From the NCBI GenBank assembly GCA_004431415.1, contig QPMI01000211.1, positions 1 through 42,909 of the forward strand: 42,909 nucleotides of DNA, in the 5' to 3' direction. Below, one piece after another: positions 11,501-21,323 of the stretch; the stretch's first letter is position 1, and each line of letters starts with the position of its first letter. This stretch comes from Cyanophora paradoxa. Lineage: Eukaryota > Glaucocystophyceae > Cyanophorales > Cyanophoraceae. The notes under the pieces were generated by a model. It made no database searches, had not been told where the DNA came from, and saw nothing but the letters and a program-made list of their open reading frames with translations. The position numbers and the translations under genes are program-made.

Positions 11501-14468
11501 TATTTTTCTCAGTCTTGACATTAACAGCGCAAATCAGCGCAACCATATTCTTCAATTTCAACAGTTTTTTGTCGATGCCAAGTACGATATCAAAGTACCT
11601 GACGACCACATTTTCGCATCACCACCGGAAGGTTAGATTGATCGATATTCACTTGCCTTCAAATTCTCATTTTTGCACAGGATGTGGTTTTCTGGTAAAG
11701 CATCGGGAGGGGAAAAAATATACAAAGTCGGACAATATCCGGATTTTTGACGAAGCTTTAATGCCCATCATCTTCTGCCTCTGGAGAGCGATTTGCGAGC
11801 CGAGGCCGTCTGACTTCTCGAATTGTTATCCCGGTACAAACCTCGAGATTGTCGACTGTAGGTGCTTATGTATTCCATTGTTGGCAGGACTTCGTTCAAG
11901 AATCATACTCGTTATCAAGTTTCTTGCACATAAACTTCAGGTATTTGAAATTCTTCTACAATCACAGGAACCTTACAAACTTTAACAATCACAGGAACCT
12001 TACACGGATCATGTTGCCCAAAAGTATCTGAACTACCGACTCTGGCTATGGCGAAAAGACAAGCGGTCTTCGCTCGCACTTTTAGACGTAAGCCTCTGAA
12101 TATTTTTTCGAAGATGTCATCGGTTGAGATCATTAAATACTTCTGAACAATATTTCAAGGAGTCATCCGGTGAGATCATTGGCTACGACTCCCCGCAACA
12201 CCGGAAGTACTTGGTGAAGAAAAAAACCAATATCGATGCAAAGACTAAGGATCTCACCCGGACCGTACATGCTGCCGATTGGCGTTCGTTTTTGCATTTT
12301 GATTACTTCGAATTCATTTGGACTCTGACAACATTTTTGCAGTGACGCCGTTTCTCAAATCAGATGGCGCTGTTCAGATGTGGGATGGAGAATGCGAATC
12401 GAAAAGTGTCGACAAGGACGCGAGCAGACCTCTTTTGCCATTTGGCGCATTGGTTAACCTTTATTATCCAAGAACTGACTCAACTGGCAATGTCACGAAA
12501 GAGTTTGTTGCCGCTGGGATGTACACTGGTCGAGTGAACATCGAGCTTCTTGTCAAGAAACATGGCATCATCTTGCCAAAGGTTTGATCGTTGTTTGCTT
12601 TTTATAACTTCTAACTGTTCTTTCAGGACAGTCATGGAGTCTCCGTTGAACATCTGGTCGTTGTTATGACGGCGAGACGCATTGGTATGAAAGTTCCATG
12701 GCATTTTCAGGATCTTAGAGTCTCGTCTGTCCAGCAAACGAATGCGGTATGCCTTCAATTTCAGCGAATGACTTCAATTTTTTTCAAATCCAACTTATAT
12801 TGCAGCCCAATATGGAAAGCATCTCGGGACGGTTCAAATCAATCTTCTGGAGAGCTGACCTGATCGAAGAGACTCCTGTGCATGACGAACCAAGCGTCAA
12901 CGAACCGTCCATGTCGCTCGTTGAACACGATCCAGTGCGTGCAAGTGAAAAATGATCAGTCAAACATTTGATTGCTCGCAGTTCGCAGCAATTCCACATA
13001 AGCGCCAAAGAAGACCACGCGTGAGACCGCCGAAGGCCGAAAAGGGCGAAGATTCCGATCAAAACGCGATTGACGATGACGATGACAAAATATCCAAACA
13101 GAGCCTTGAACCAGCGACGAGAGGATACAAACGTCCTGGGTCGTCGAGCAATGGTTCAGATGAAAGGTACGCTTTAAATGTCACAAGAAAGATTTGTCGT
13201 TTGTTATTTACTCTCCAAAGAACGACTGGCGCGAAGAAGCAACGAGCAGTTCAACTCCAGCATTCCAAGGTCTGTTTGTGATGATTTTACCATTCTTTGT
13301 GACGCCGGCCATGAAATGCGCAGGTTGCGGTTGTGATTAAGCCAAAATCTCAAAGGTATTTATCTCAATGCCAACAACTTCGTGACGAAATGGTGTTAAG
13401 GTCAAGACCTGATGTGCCCGAGTCCAAGCGTGTAAGTATTCCCGTGTAAGTCCAAGACCTGAACGCTTATGTGTTTTCAGGTCAAACGTGTTTTGATCAA
13501 GCTTCCGCTTCAATCTGTTGCTCGACGAATCAAAGCAGACAAGCGCAAGCTGGGTGAACCTCCTTGTTTCAGAGAGGTGGAAATGGATGAGTACGACGGC
13601 TGGAATCGCTTCAATTTATTGCGGAGATCCGCTCAGCGCGACGAAAGCGAATATAACTGGGAGATGACTGAAACTGGCGAACTCGTTGTTGTTGGTGTTG
13701 GTTTTGTTATTCCTGAACCCAAGAGTGGGAAGCGTGCGTTAGACTTCGCCTCAGACGTGCGTTAGACTTCGCCTTAACATTAAATTCGCAGTGATTTACG
13801 AGCATCGACTTCCTGCGGTTAACAAGGTCGAGAAAATTCGGACTTGGTCGACTTTTGTTATAACTGAGATCAACAAATTCATCAAAGGCGCAATTCTTGA
13901 TTCTGCGTTCATGTACGCGGTAATGTTTCTTTATCAGTGTGATAGTTCCTTACGATTTGCACAGGTCACATGTTGTCAAAGAACATCAGCTCAACGCTCT
14001 TAGTCGAGAGAGCTGTAAATTTCTCCCGCACGCCTTGTTCGACCACATATCTGACGACATTTCCAAAAATGTGAGTAAATGTGATTTTTAATTATGATAT
14101 GAAAATTTGACGTCATTTGTTTTTTCGCAGTACACCCTTCCTGCCATTTTTTTAGAAGATTATCCAGAAGAGAACACATGGCAAGATCATACGGATATTT
14201 TTGTCGATTCCTCACACACCTCCTCACACACCACCGCTCCCCTCATGAAGCCAAACGGTTCGCAACAATGCGCAGGCGGTTCACCCGGTTTTGTAAATGT
14301 CAGTTTTCCCAGGGAACACGCAAGCAGATCGTTCTGGCGTTCAAGGTGTGACCGTCTTCAAATCTCTTTAATGTATCGATATTTTCGACAGAAGCTAACG
14401 ACGGAGTCAATGGACACGACATTTTATCGACTTTAGATGAACTGGAGGATAACGCTCAAATTTCTTGA
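8575..14468 (+). CDS. Long multi-exon protein of unknown function with coiled-coil and acidic/basic regions
   Basis: I cannot name this gene, but many junctions preserve frame. Exon 1 starts at the ATG at 8575 (MLLPTPPRTVETRR) and joins across 8811-8869 to LGTKVQECLSARTALQ. Later exons include RLEAAENNLHEQPQATELLR (about 10110-10225), FIER|VDGLKDSFARDTSLAK across 10609-10659, and a coiled-coil-like exon LEELQRAITDEEDRKN at about 10873-10976. Around 11.5-12.7 kb come LRSRIILVIKFLAHKLQ, YLNYRLWLWRKDKR, GEIIGYDSPQHRKYLV and FGALVNLYYPRTD; the last two faintly resemble Tudor-like folds (an inference only). Near 13.0-13.2 kb a basic run (KRQRRPRVRPPK) is followed by DDDDDK, as in many nuclear proteins. 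The likely last exon ends LDELEDNAQIS with a stop at 14466-14468. Introns are 30-90 nt, mostly GT-AG; one (10609) begins GCAAGT. Confidence 0.5.
11955..12002. repeat. Short direct repeat overlapping an intron end
   Basis: The sequence AATCACAGGAACCTTACA occurs twice in this interval about 28 bp apart, and both copies carry a potential CAG acceptor. The second acceptor gives a frame-preserving join into EPYTDHVAQKYLNYR. Local duplication of a 3' splice site is the simplest reading. Confidence 0.6.
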
Positions 14469-14572
14469 CACAAACTGTAGTAACAGTTTCTAGTGTCAAC
14501 AATTATATTTTTCGTTTTAACACCTCCACTCGCCTTCTGATTCTCGCAGGTTGTCGAGCGCGGGCTGAAACG

Positions 14573-14663
14573 TGGCCGGGGGTGGGGGTGGGGGGGGGGG
14601 GGGGGGGCGGGGGCGGGGCGGGCGGGGGGGGGGGGGGGGGGGGGCTTGGGGCGGGGGGAGGGG
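14573..14663. repeat. G-homopolymer / G4-prone tract
   Basis: About 90 bp of nearly pure G on the + strand includes two uninterrupted runs of roughly 20 G separated by GGGCGGGGCGGGCGGG. It begins just after the + strand gene ends. It could form G-quadruplexes, and it is the kind of tract where sequencing and assembly fail. Confidence 0.9.
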
Positions 14664-15115
14664 ACTTACACCCCAGCACCATCGTTCAAGACATCCACCA
14701 AGACATCCCCAGACACAAGAACCCAAGAACCCAAGAACCCAAGATACTTATTCTTCATACTTCATACTCATTCTTCTAGATACACACACATACTACTCTC
14801 CACTTTTCCAAGTACCAGTACCTTCTACTCTTCTACTCTCTTCTACTACACACCTACTCTTCCATCCAGTCCCAAGTACCCAAGTGCAAGACATATAGAC
14901 ATCCACCAAGCTTGGAGAGGGGGACGGGCTAAGTGGGCACTGGTGGAGGGGGAGGGGACTTCGTTTCCCCTGTTTTTCAGTTATTATTCTCTTTCAAGAA
15001 TTTGTTTCGCGCACCCTTTTTAGATTAAAACCCAAGATACTCATTCTTCATACTTCATACTCATTCTTAGACTTCCATTTACTCTTCCACACACACTCAA
15101 GGCCAACCAACCTCA
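14664..15115. repeat. Simple-sequence, pyrimidine-rich non-coding stretch
   Basis: No gene is seen. The stretch holds three copies of AAGAACCC at about 14717-14745 and dispersed copies of TACTCATTCTTCATACTTCA (about 14747 and 15041). The same words recur in the triplicated unit that follows, which suggests the unit grew from this sequence. Confidence 0.7.
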
Positions 15116-16081
15116 TAGCTCCATAGTTCAAGACGTCCACCAGTGCGAGGCACAAGAACCCAAGCTTGATACTCATTCTTCATACTTCATACTCATACTC
15201 CTCTAAGAAATCATCGCGCCTCACGGTTCGTGCGCGTCCAGCGTACCCCACATCCCCAGCTTCCTTTTCAACAACTGGATCATGTTTTATATTGTCCTCT
15301 TTCTCAGATTTCCCAACGAAATCGACGTCTCCGCAAGTCCCTTTGTTCATACGGCTTTCGAAGTTTGCGGAACACGGACCGGTACCTTTCCCAACCGACG
15401 GGCCACTCAAGGCACCACATGAGACCAACAAAACGTGCAATCAAGGCCAACCGACCTCATAGAACAAGATCCACACACACCCCAGCTCCATAGTTCAAGA
15501 CGTCCACCAGTGCAAGACACAAGAACCCAAGCTTGATACTCATTCTTCATACTTCATACTCATACTCCTCTAAGAAATCATCGCGCCCCACGGTTCGTGC
15601 GCGTCCAGCGTACCCCACATCCCCAGCTTCCTTTTCAACAACTGGATCATGTTTTATATTGTCCTCTTTCTCAGATTTCCCAACGAAATCGACGTCTCCG
15701 CAAGTCCCTTTGTTCATACGGCTTTCGAAGTTTGCGGAACACGGACCTTTCCCAACCGACGGGCCACTCAAGGCACCACATGAGACCAACAAAACGTGCA
15801 ATCAAGGCCAACCGACCTCATAGAACAAGATCCACACACACCCCAGCTCCATAGTTCAAGACGTCCACCAGTGCAAGACACAAGAACCCAAGCTTGATAC
15901 TCATTCTTCATACTTCATACTCATACTCCTCTAAGAAATCATCGCGCCTCACGGTTCGTGCGCGTCCAGCGTACCCCACATCCCCAGCTTCCTTTTCAAC
16001 AACTGGATCATGTTTTATATTGTCCTCTTTCTCAGATTTCCCAACGAAATCGACGTCTCCGCAAGTCCCTTTGTTCGTCCG
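15116..16081. repeat. Triplicated 361-367 bp tandem repeat
   Basis: Three near-identical copies are marked by CAAGCTTGATACTCATTC at 15161, 15528 and 15889, giving periods of 367 and 361 bp. Copy 2 lacks 6 bp present in copy 1 (around GGACCGGTACCTTTCC). Copy 3 is truncated, diverging after CCCTTTGTTCGT near 16078. A partial copy of the unit's end precedes copy 1 at 15116. Both strands carry open frames of 80-98 codons through the units, repeated with them; I regard these as chance frames. Confidence 0.93.
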
Positions 16082-16093
16082 GCTCGAGCTCAA

Positions 16094-16177
16094 CCTCGAG
16101 CCTTTCCAAGCTGCTCATGGTTCGAGCCTTTCCAACCTCGAGCCTTACCAAGCTGCTCATGGTTCGAGCCTTTCCAA
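16094..16177. repeat. 42-bp tandem duplication
   Basis: Two adjacent 42-bp units (16094-16135 and 16136-16177) begin CCTCGAGCC and contain AAGCTGCTCATGGTTCGAG; they differ at one base (TTTCC versus TTACC). They directly follow the truncated third copy of the larger repeat. Confidence 0.9.
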
Positions 16178-16530
16178 GCTGTTTTTATAATTTCGTTAAA
16201 TGTGCTTCTCATTCGCAGAATGATTGCACCAATCCGTCAACTTCTGGAGAGTTCGCCAATGCGTTCAACAAAGTCCGCAGTTCCAGCCAGTGCCAACAAG
16301 CTCAAGGTTCGAGGTGCGGGACACATTCGTCTCTTCTTCGGGACCTGCCTTATCCTTTCCCAGATAAATATATATGCATTATAGCTAGATATACGCAGGA
16401 GGTATTCTGTGCGACAGCTTTTTCTAGTCAAACTTATTCAGCTACATGTGTGATGGAATTTAAACATTAAATCAAATAGCCACACGCCGCTGGGATGAAA
16501 AGAACGAGTGGGCCAGTTGGCAACGTTCGC
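16178..16530. other. Non-coding spacer, no gene supported
   Basis: Open frames here are short and change with no convincing splice signals. A stretch around 16200-16330 (CGCAGAATGATTGCACC onward) could be an isolated exon-like fragment, but I see no family and no clear start or stop. Confidence 0.4.
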
Positions 16531-16618
16531 TATTACACCGACCCCTATTACACCGACCCCTATTACACCGACCCCTATTACACCGACCCCTATTACACCG
16601 ACCCCTATTACACCGACC
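16531..16618. repeat. 15-bp minisatellite, six copies
   Basis: The unit TATTACACCGACCCC repeats in perfect register from 16531 to 16605, with a sixth, shortened copy to 16618. It ends in the palindrome CCGACCTGGTCGG. Confidence 0.96.
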
Positions 16619-16644
16619 TGGTCGGAGTAATCGCCCGTGGGAAA

Positions 16645-16663
16645 ACACCGACCTTGTCGGTGT
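16645..16663. repeat. Perfect 8-bp inverted repeat (small hairpin)
   Basis: ACACCGAC (16645-16652) and GTCGGTGT (16656-16663) are exact reverse complements around a 3-nt loop. The arm is the core of the adjacent 15-bp unit, now in inverted arrangement. No T-run follows, so this is unlikely to be a terminator. Confidence 0.85.
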
Positions 16664-17549
16664 ACTAAAGGTCGGCGAAGCACTATTACTCAGTCGGCGT
16701 ACCAGCACATGATCTCCCAGTGAGAGCTGCCTTGACTCACTGTGGTCACTGAGACAGGCTCCACATGAGAAGGAAAAGTCACTGAGTGATGTATGACTCT
16801 GTGACTTCTTAAAAAAAGTAGCGGCAGCCGCTGCCCTTGCCAGTGAGCTTGGAAGTATGAAGTGGGAAGATCTGCCACAGAGTGGAGTTTTGTGGCTGAA
16901 ATTGGGTATCCGGCAGTTCCATCAATGGAAAGTCCCTTTTTTTCCCTTTTTCTTCCTGAAGTACTGTGACTGTTCAGTGCCGATTCAGAAACTGTTTGAT
17001 TCTTGGCAAACAAGAAATAATGAACATGTTCGCAGGTTGATGAAAAAGCATATGCCATATTCGCACTGCACTGTACAGTGTGATTTCAGAACATTCAGAA
17101 ATGGTTGGACTCCTCACAACCAACATACAATAAACAAAACAAAAAATAAACACCAACACAAGCAAAAACAAGCATATCTGATCTATGGAAAGTCCCTTTT
17201 TTTCCTTTTTTCTTCCTGAGAGAGAGATGAAGCAAAAGACACGCCCGTGGACCAGGAAGCAAAAAAAAAACATCTTGGCATGTACATCAAAAAGAAAAAC
17301 AAATGTTCCACAATGTTCAAACAACAAAACATGACAAAAACAAACAGAACAAACAGCACCACAACACATGCACAACACACAGAACAGAAACTTGCCAAAT
17401 TAAAAATGAAGAGCTTGTACTTGCATTGTTTGTTTCATAAAACAAACAACATTCTTTTCTAGATGGTATCTGTGTTTTGATCATAATGTGTGCATTATTC
17501 ATCATAACATCGCTGCATGCATAAAATATTTTTGCATGTTGCATGTATT
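16664..17549. other. AT-richer non-coding stretch with a duplicated 35-bp motif
   Basis: No gene is supported. The motif ATGGAAAGTCCCTTTTTTTC...TTCTTCCTGA occurs at about 16925-16959 and again at 17185-17219. Homopolymer-rich A/T and AAACAAAC-type simple sequence dominates 17100-17460. ORFs over both strands are low-complexity. Confidence 0.6.
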
Positions 17550-17751
17550 GTATTATTGGCGTTGTTGGCCCGCTCTGCTGTGCTGTGGCTGCCCAGCTGT
17601 GCTCCCAGCCCGTGCGCTACACGCGAGATTGCCCCGAGGGGTGGTGGGGCTGTATTGGGAGCCGTGGTGCGGTCCCGGAGGGTACAGCGAGACTACTGAC
17701 TGGGGTACATGGTATGAGTGGCTCGACTCAGTGGAAACCAGGCTGGCAACA
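17550..17751. repeat. 202-bp direct repeat, left copy
   Basis: By eye this segment is identical to 19428-19629. It begins GTATTATTGGCGTTGTTGGC and ends CCAGGCTGGCAACA. The flanks differ completely, so the copies are discrete units rather than part of a longer duplication. They could be terminal repeats of a small non-autonomous element. Confidence 0.93.
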
Positions 17752-19427
17752 TCTCCCTCACTGGTACGACCACGTCCACGTGGTCCACATCGGAACGGCA
17801 ACGACTACGCCCGCGTGGTCGGGGCCGGGACGGAAAACGCCTAGGCCTGGCAATGAACCAAGGGCCAGAAGGGGTACAACTCTCAAAGGCCGTCCGAAAG
17901 ATCGAGGGGTACGCCGAGGGAACGAGGGGTACAGGGATCTCCCTCACTGGTAAGGCGAAAGCTACCGAGGGGGGATCTCCCTCACTGGTAAGGATGAAGC
18001 CACTACGGAACTGCACGAGAAAGGACAGGGATGAGAAAGAACCCGCTATCCAGGGCAGCAGCGAGGCGCGAGGTCTGAAGAGGCCAAGCCACTGATGGGA
18101 CCCTGGGGGCCATACAGAGAGGCACCGGCACTTGCATCCCACAGCAAGAGACCAGGCAGAAAACCACCACCCAACGGGAAAGGAAATGGGAAGACTCAAA
18201 AGAGGAATGGAGAACGGCAAAGGATGCAAGGGGGCAGGGCCCGGGGGACATCGACGTCGGGGTACAGCACGTCAGCGACGGGGAGGGGCGGCTCGGGCAA
18301 TCACGGCCATCGTAAAGACGGGTGTGACGCGCGGCACGCAAGGTAAGTCTGGTCATCTTGAAGCCTCGATTGCGAGTGGCCGCATCTGAGCAAGACAGCA
18401 AGAGGGATCGGTCAGAGCCATCCTTCCGCAGGGGCCATCACTCAGGCGGGAGGCTAGCAGCTCGGGACCGGCGAGGCAACTCTCTTTGGGGCTCCAACGG
18501 GCCATGGCAGGCTATGCGACTCATCGGATACATCATCCGGGATTGGAAGGGGCAACGCCGCATCGGATACATCATCCGTGGGCCATCGGACAGCGATAAG
18601 GGTCACGACTGAACGGCGCGGGGGCCGGACTCCCAGTCGGTTGCGACAGACTCTCAGTCGGAAGCAAGATAGACTCTCAAAGCTCATAGACTCTCAAGGC
18701 GACTGGCATGGGTAGCCGAGTCGCGGGACACGCATAGATGGTTCCCTTCTAAGAGCGACTCTCGGGGGGCGAGCTGCTAATGCGACGGAAAGAATGAGAG
18801 AGAGCGTATCTTCAGCGTGAAGATGTAGCTTGGTCGCCGCCTCCAGTCCGTACGCGCAGGTCCGGGCGATCGCGGCCAAGCCTTTGAAGTGCGCGCCGGT
18901 CTGGTTGGGCGGACTCCCGGGACGCGCAGCACTCGCAGACAGCGCTCGCCTTTGGCGCCCTTGCTCACGCGCGCGGAGCGCGGCGTGTTGAGTCGCTGAG
19001 GTACGCAAGCCGAGGCTCATGCCGGAATCACCCGGCCTCCGATGCGCGATGGCGCTGATCGACGTGGAAAGAACACCAGCTCTCGATCAGGCCGCACGGA
19101 TTACGCTGGAATCACCCAGCTGCCAAGGCTGCTGCAGGCGGCACGGGAATCACCCGACGGTCCGACGCGGTCCAGCGCGCGAGCGAGGGCCGGTCGCGGG
19201 CATCACCCGGTGCTGCTGCTGACGAGCACATCGCTACGGTCGCGGTTGGGATCGCCGTCTTCTTCTCCTCCCTCCGCTTTGAAGATTCGGCCTCCGTGCC
19301 GATCGTCCCTCCTTCTCGTAGTCCAGCGATCGCGCGCACTCTCCACCATGTAGAATCCACGGACTCTCCACCGGCGCATCGACGTCCGCAGCGTCCGTCG
19401 ACGGGGCCAGCGGCTGTCGCGGCGAGG

Positions 19428-19629
19428 GTATTATTGGCGTTGTTGGCCCGCTCTGCTGTGCTGTGGCTGCCCAGCTGTGCTCCCAGCCCGTGCGCTACAC
19501 GCGAGATTGCCCCGAGGGGTGGTGGGGCTGTATTGGGAGCCGTGGTGCGGTCCCGGAGGGTACAGCGAGACTACTGACTGGGGTACATGGTATGAGTGGC
19601 TCGACTCAGTGGAAACCAGGCTGGCAACA
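19428..19629. repeat. 202-bp direct repeat, right copy
   Basis: Second copy of the 17550-17751 unit. It follows GCGGCGAGG and is followed by ATTGCAGCAGTGATATAC. Identity by eye over the full length suggests recent duplication or gene conversion. Confidence 0.93.
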
Positions 19630-20400
19630 ATTGCAGCAGTGATATACTGTCCAAGTCCCTGTACATGTAGCCCTGTACCCCTGTAGCTCAGTCTGCCTGT
19701 ACCCCCAAGACACCACCTTGCCAGCTATCTAGCCTGGCAATACATGCATGAAATGCAATAATCAATGATTGATCCATTCTTGATCAATTCTTGATCACCT
19801 CTTGTACAACCTTGCCAGGTTGTTTTTGTCATTCTTGTTTTTGTTTGAAGTTTGTTTGTCAGCTTCTTGCAATTGTTCAGTGCCACAATGTGAACGTTCA
19901 AGCTTCTTGCCCATGTTCCTGCTAAGAATTGCCCTTTCTTTGCCAGCCATGGCCAGAATTTAACACCGAAACTCGATGTTCGATGACAGATCTAGATTAA
20001 AAATGATCAAACCTTTAAAATACATTGCGAAGAAGAAGAAGAGTATGTTTACACTGTGACACATCGCATTGTTTCGTGATCACTTCAGCATTTCTAGATC
20101 TGTTCTGAAATGTTCTCTTCTTCTTGTTCAGTGCTTCAGCTTCATTTTCGTTCTTTGTAATATGATTGAACCACAAGAGATTCATGCATTCAATTTCATT
20201 TCAAACTTCTTGCAATTGTTCAGTACTTTAGCTTTTCTTCTCATTTTCCTGTCTAAGCTAACTTCATTCTCATTCTTAAGCTTTGTTCTAATTGATTAGC
20301 AAAAGAAGAAGAAGAAGAGCCAATAATTATAAGCCAGGCCGGCGCCAGCCATTTCAATATAATATCATAAGAAGAAAAAGAAATCAAACATCCCTAAATA
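19630..20400. other. AT-rich non-coding stretch with dispersed short repeats
   Basis: No gene is seen. CTTCTTGCAATTGTTCAGT occurs at about 19863 and 20208. AAGAAGAAGAAGAG purine runs occur near 20030 and 20303, and TTGATCA words cluster at 19765-19800. The + strand frame at 20069-20299 is Phe/Leu-rich, unlike its neighbours, and looks like chance. Confidence 0.6.
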
Positions 20401-21323
20401 ACACTGGGGGGGTGCGGGGGGGCGGAGCCCCCCTGCTTGTGAAGCTTGAGATAATCGGATTCAACCCCCGGGGCCCGTCCCGGATCGAAGGGTCTCGCCC
20501 AAAGCCCCCGGGGACCGGGGGAGCTCAGTGGTCACGTGCCCCGTGGGACGATGGGGTCAGCCCCTCAGGGCCGGGGTAACGGTCCCGCCGCCGGGGCCTG
20601 AGAGCTCGAGGATGTCATGCGGGCGCGCCGCGGCGGTGGCCATGGGCCGACCGTCGGACGTTCAATGCCTCTCCTCGAGCTTCAAGGCTTCGAGGCTCGG
20701 GCCAACCGCGGAGGGCCGGCCCTCATGATCACCTTCCGAAGTTCGATTTCTGATCACGAGGGCCGGAGCCTCGGAAGTTCGGAAGGGTTCCGGCTGGGGG
20801 GCCTTTGAACTAGTACTTGAGACTCGTAAGAAAATTTCGAGTTTTCGATCTTTAGGGTTAGCTATAGGCCTGAGGGTTTGCGCGATTCATCGTGACGTGT
20901 TTCATGAGCAAGTTTCACTGCCCCGGAGTCCGACGGTCACCGGGCCTCGGAGCTCGAGTCGGCTGAGGCCCGGGAGGGGGAGGGGGGCCCGGGAGCTGTA
21001 CATGGCCAGAGCCTTCGAGGCTGCGAGGCTCGGAGGAGACCGCGCGACTCTAGCGCTCACTGAATCAGTGAGCTGGCGTCCAGGAGATTTGCCAAAATAG
21101 TGAATCTGCATTGATCTCAAAAGATCGTCCGTCTCACGACTAGGAAGGGCGGGAAGCGATAAGAACTACGAATAAAGAACTACGGCGGCTTGAAAAGCAT
21201 ACACAAGCGACCAAGGAGCGGGTGCTCCGGTCCGAATAGCTCAGAGGATCCTGGAAGGGGCCTACAAGGGAGGGGAGGAGGATGGGGCTGGGGCGGGCTG
21301 GGCGGGGGCGGGGGCGCGGGGGG
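20401..21323. other. GC-rich non-coding transition zone
   Basis: Composition jumps sharply near 20405 (start of a G/C-run stretch GGGGGGTGCGGGGGGGCGG). Open frames are short and without similarity. Short words such as TTCCGAAGTTCG (20734, again near 23520) are shared with the spacer upstream of the kinase gene. That ties this zone to the right-hand block rather than the left. It forms the 3' flank of the C2-like gene. Confidence 0.55.

Larger units (their letters stand above)
17550..19629. mobile_element. Candidate non-autonomous element bounded by 202-bp direct repeats
   Basis: Two identical 202-bp repeats bound a 1676-bp interior, as in terminal-repeat retrotransposons in miniature. The interior has no coding gene. 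It has ATCTCCCTCACTGGTA at 17751, 17937 and 17975, CATCGGATACATCATCCG at 18522 and 18561, and GAATCACCC-type words spaced about 35-90 bp apart between 19023 and 19210. I see no clear primer-binding site, polypurine tract, TG...CA ends or target-site duplication, so an LTR origin is only one option; a plain segmental duplication or a tandem-repeat relic would look similar. Confidence 0.35.

Noticed and set aside
1-14468. Giant virus or Polinton insertion
   Set aside because: Genes contain spliceosomal-type introns and I recognise no capsid, packaging ATPase, polymerase or integrase.
14573-14726. Open frames of 69-108 codons rich in Gly or Pro across the G tract
   Set aside because: They only reflect the homopolymer; any frame through pure G or C stays open.
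17550-19629. Confident LTR retrotransposon call
   Set aside because: No reverse transcriptase, primer-binding site, polypurine tract or target duplication is visible; kept only as a low-confidence candidate.
19678-19700. tRNA D-arm-like TGTAGCTCAGTCTG
   Set aside because: No downstream anticodon or T arm at the right distance.
20851-20861. Telomere-like TTTAGGGTTAG
   Set aside because: Only about one and a half repeat units; too short for an interstitial telomere.
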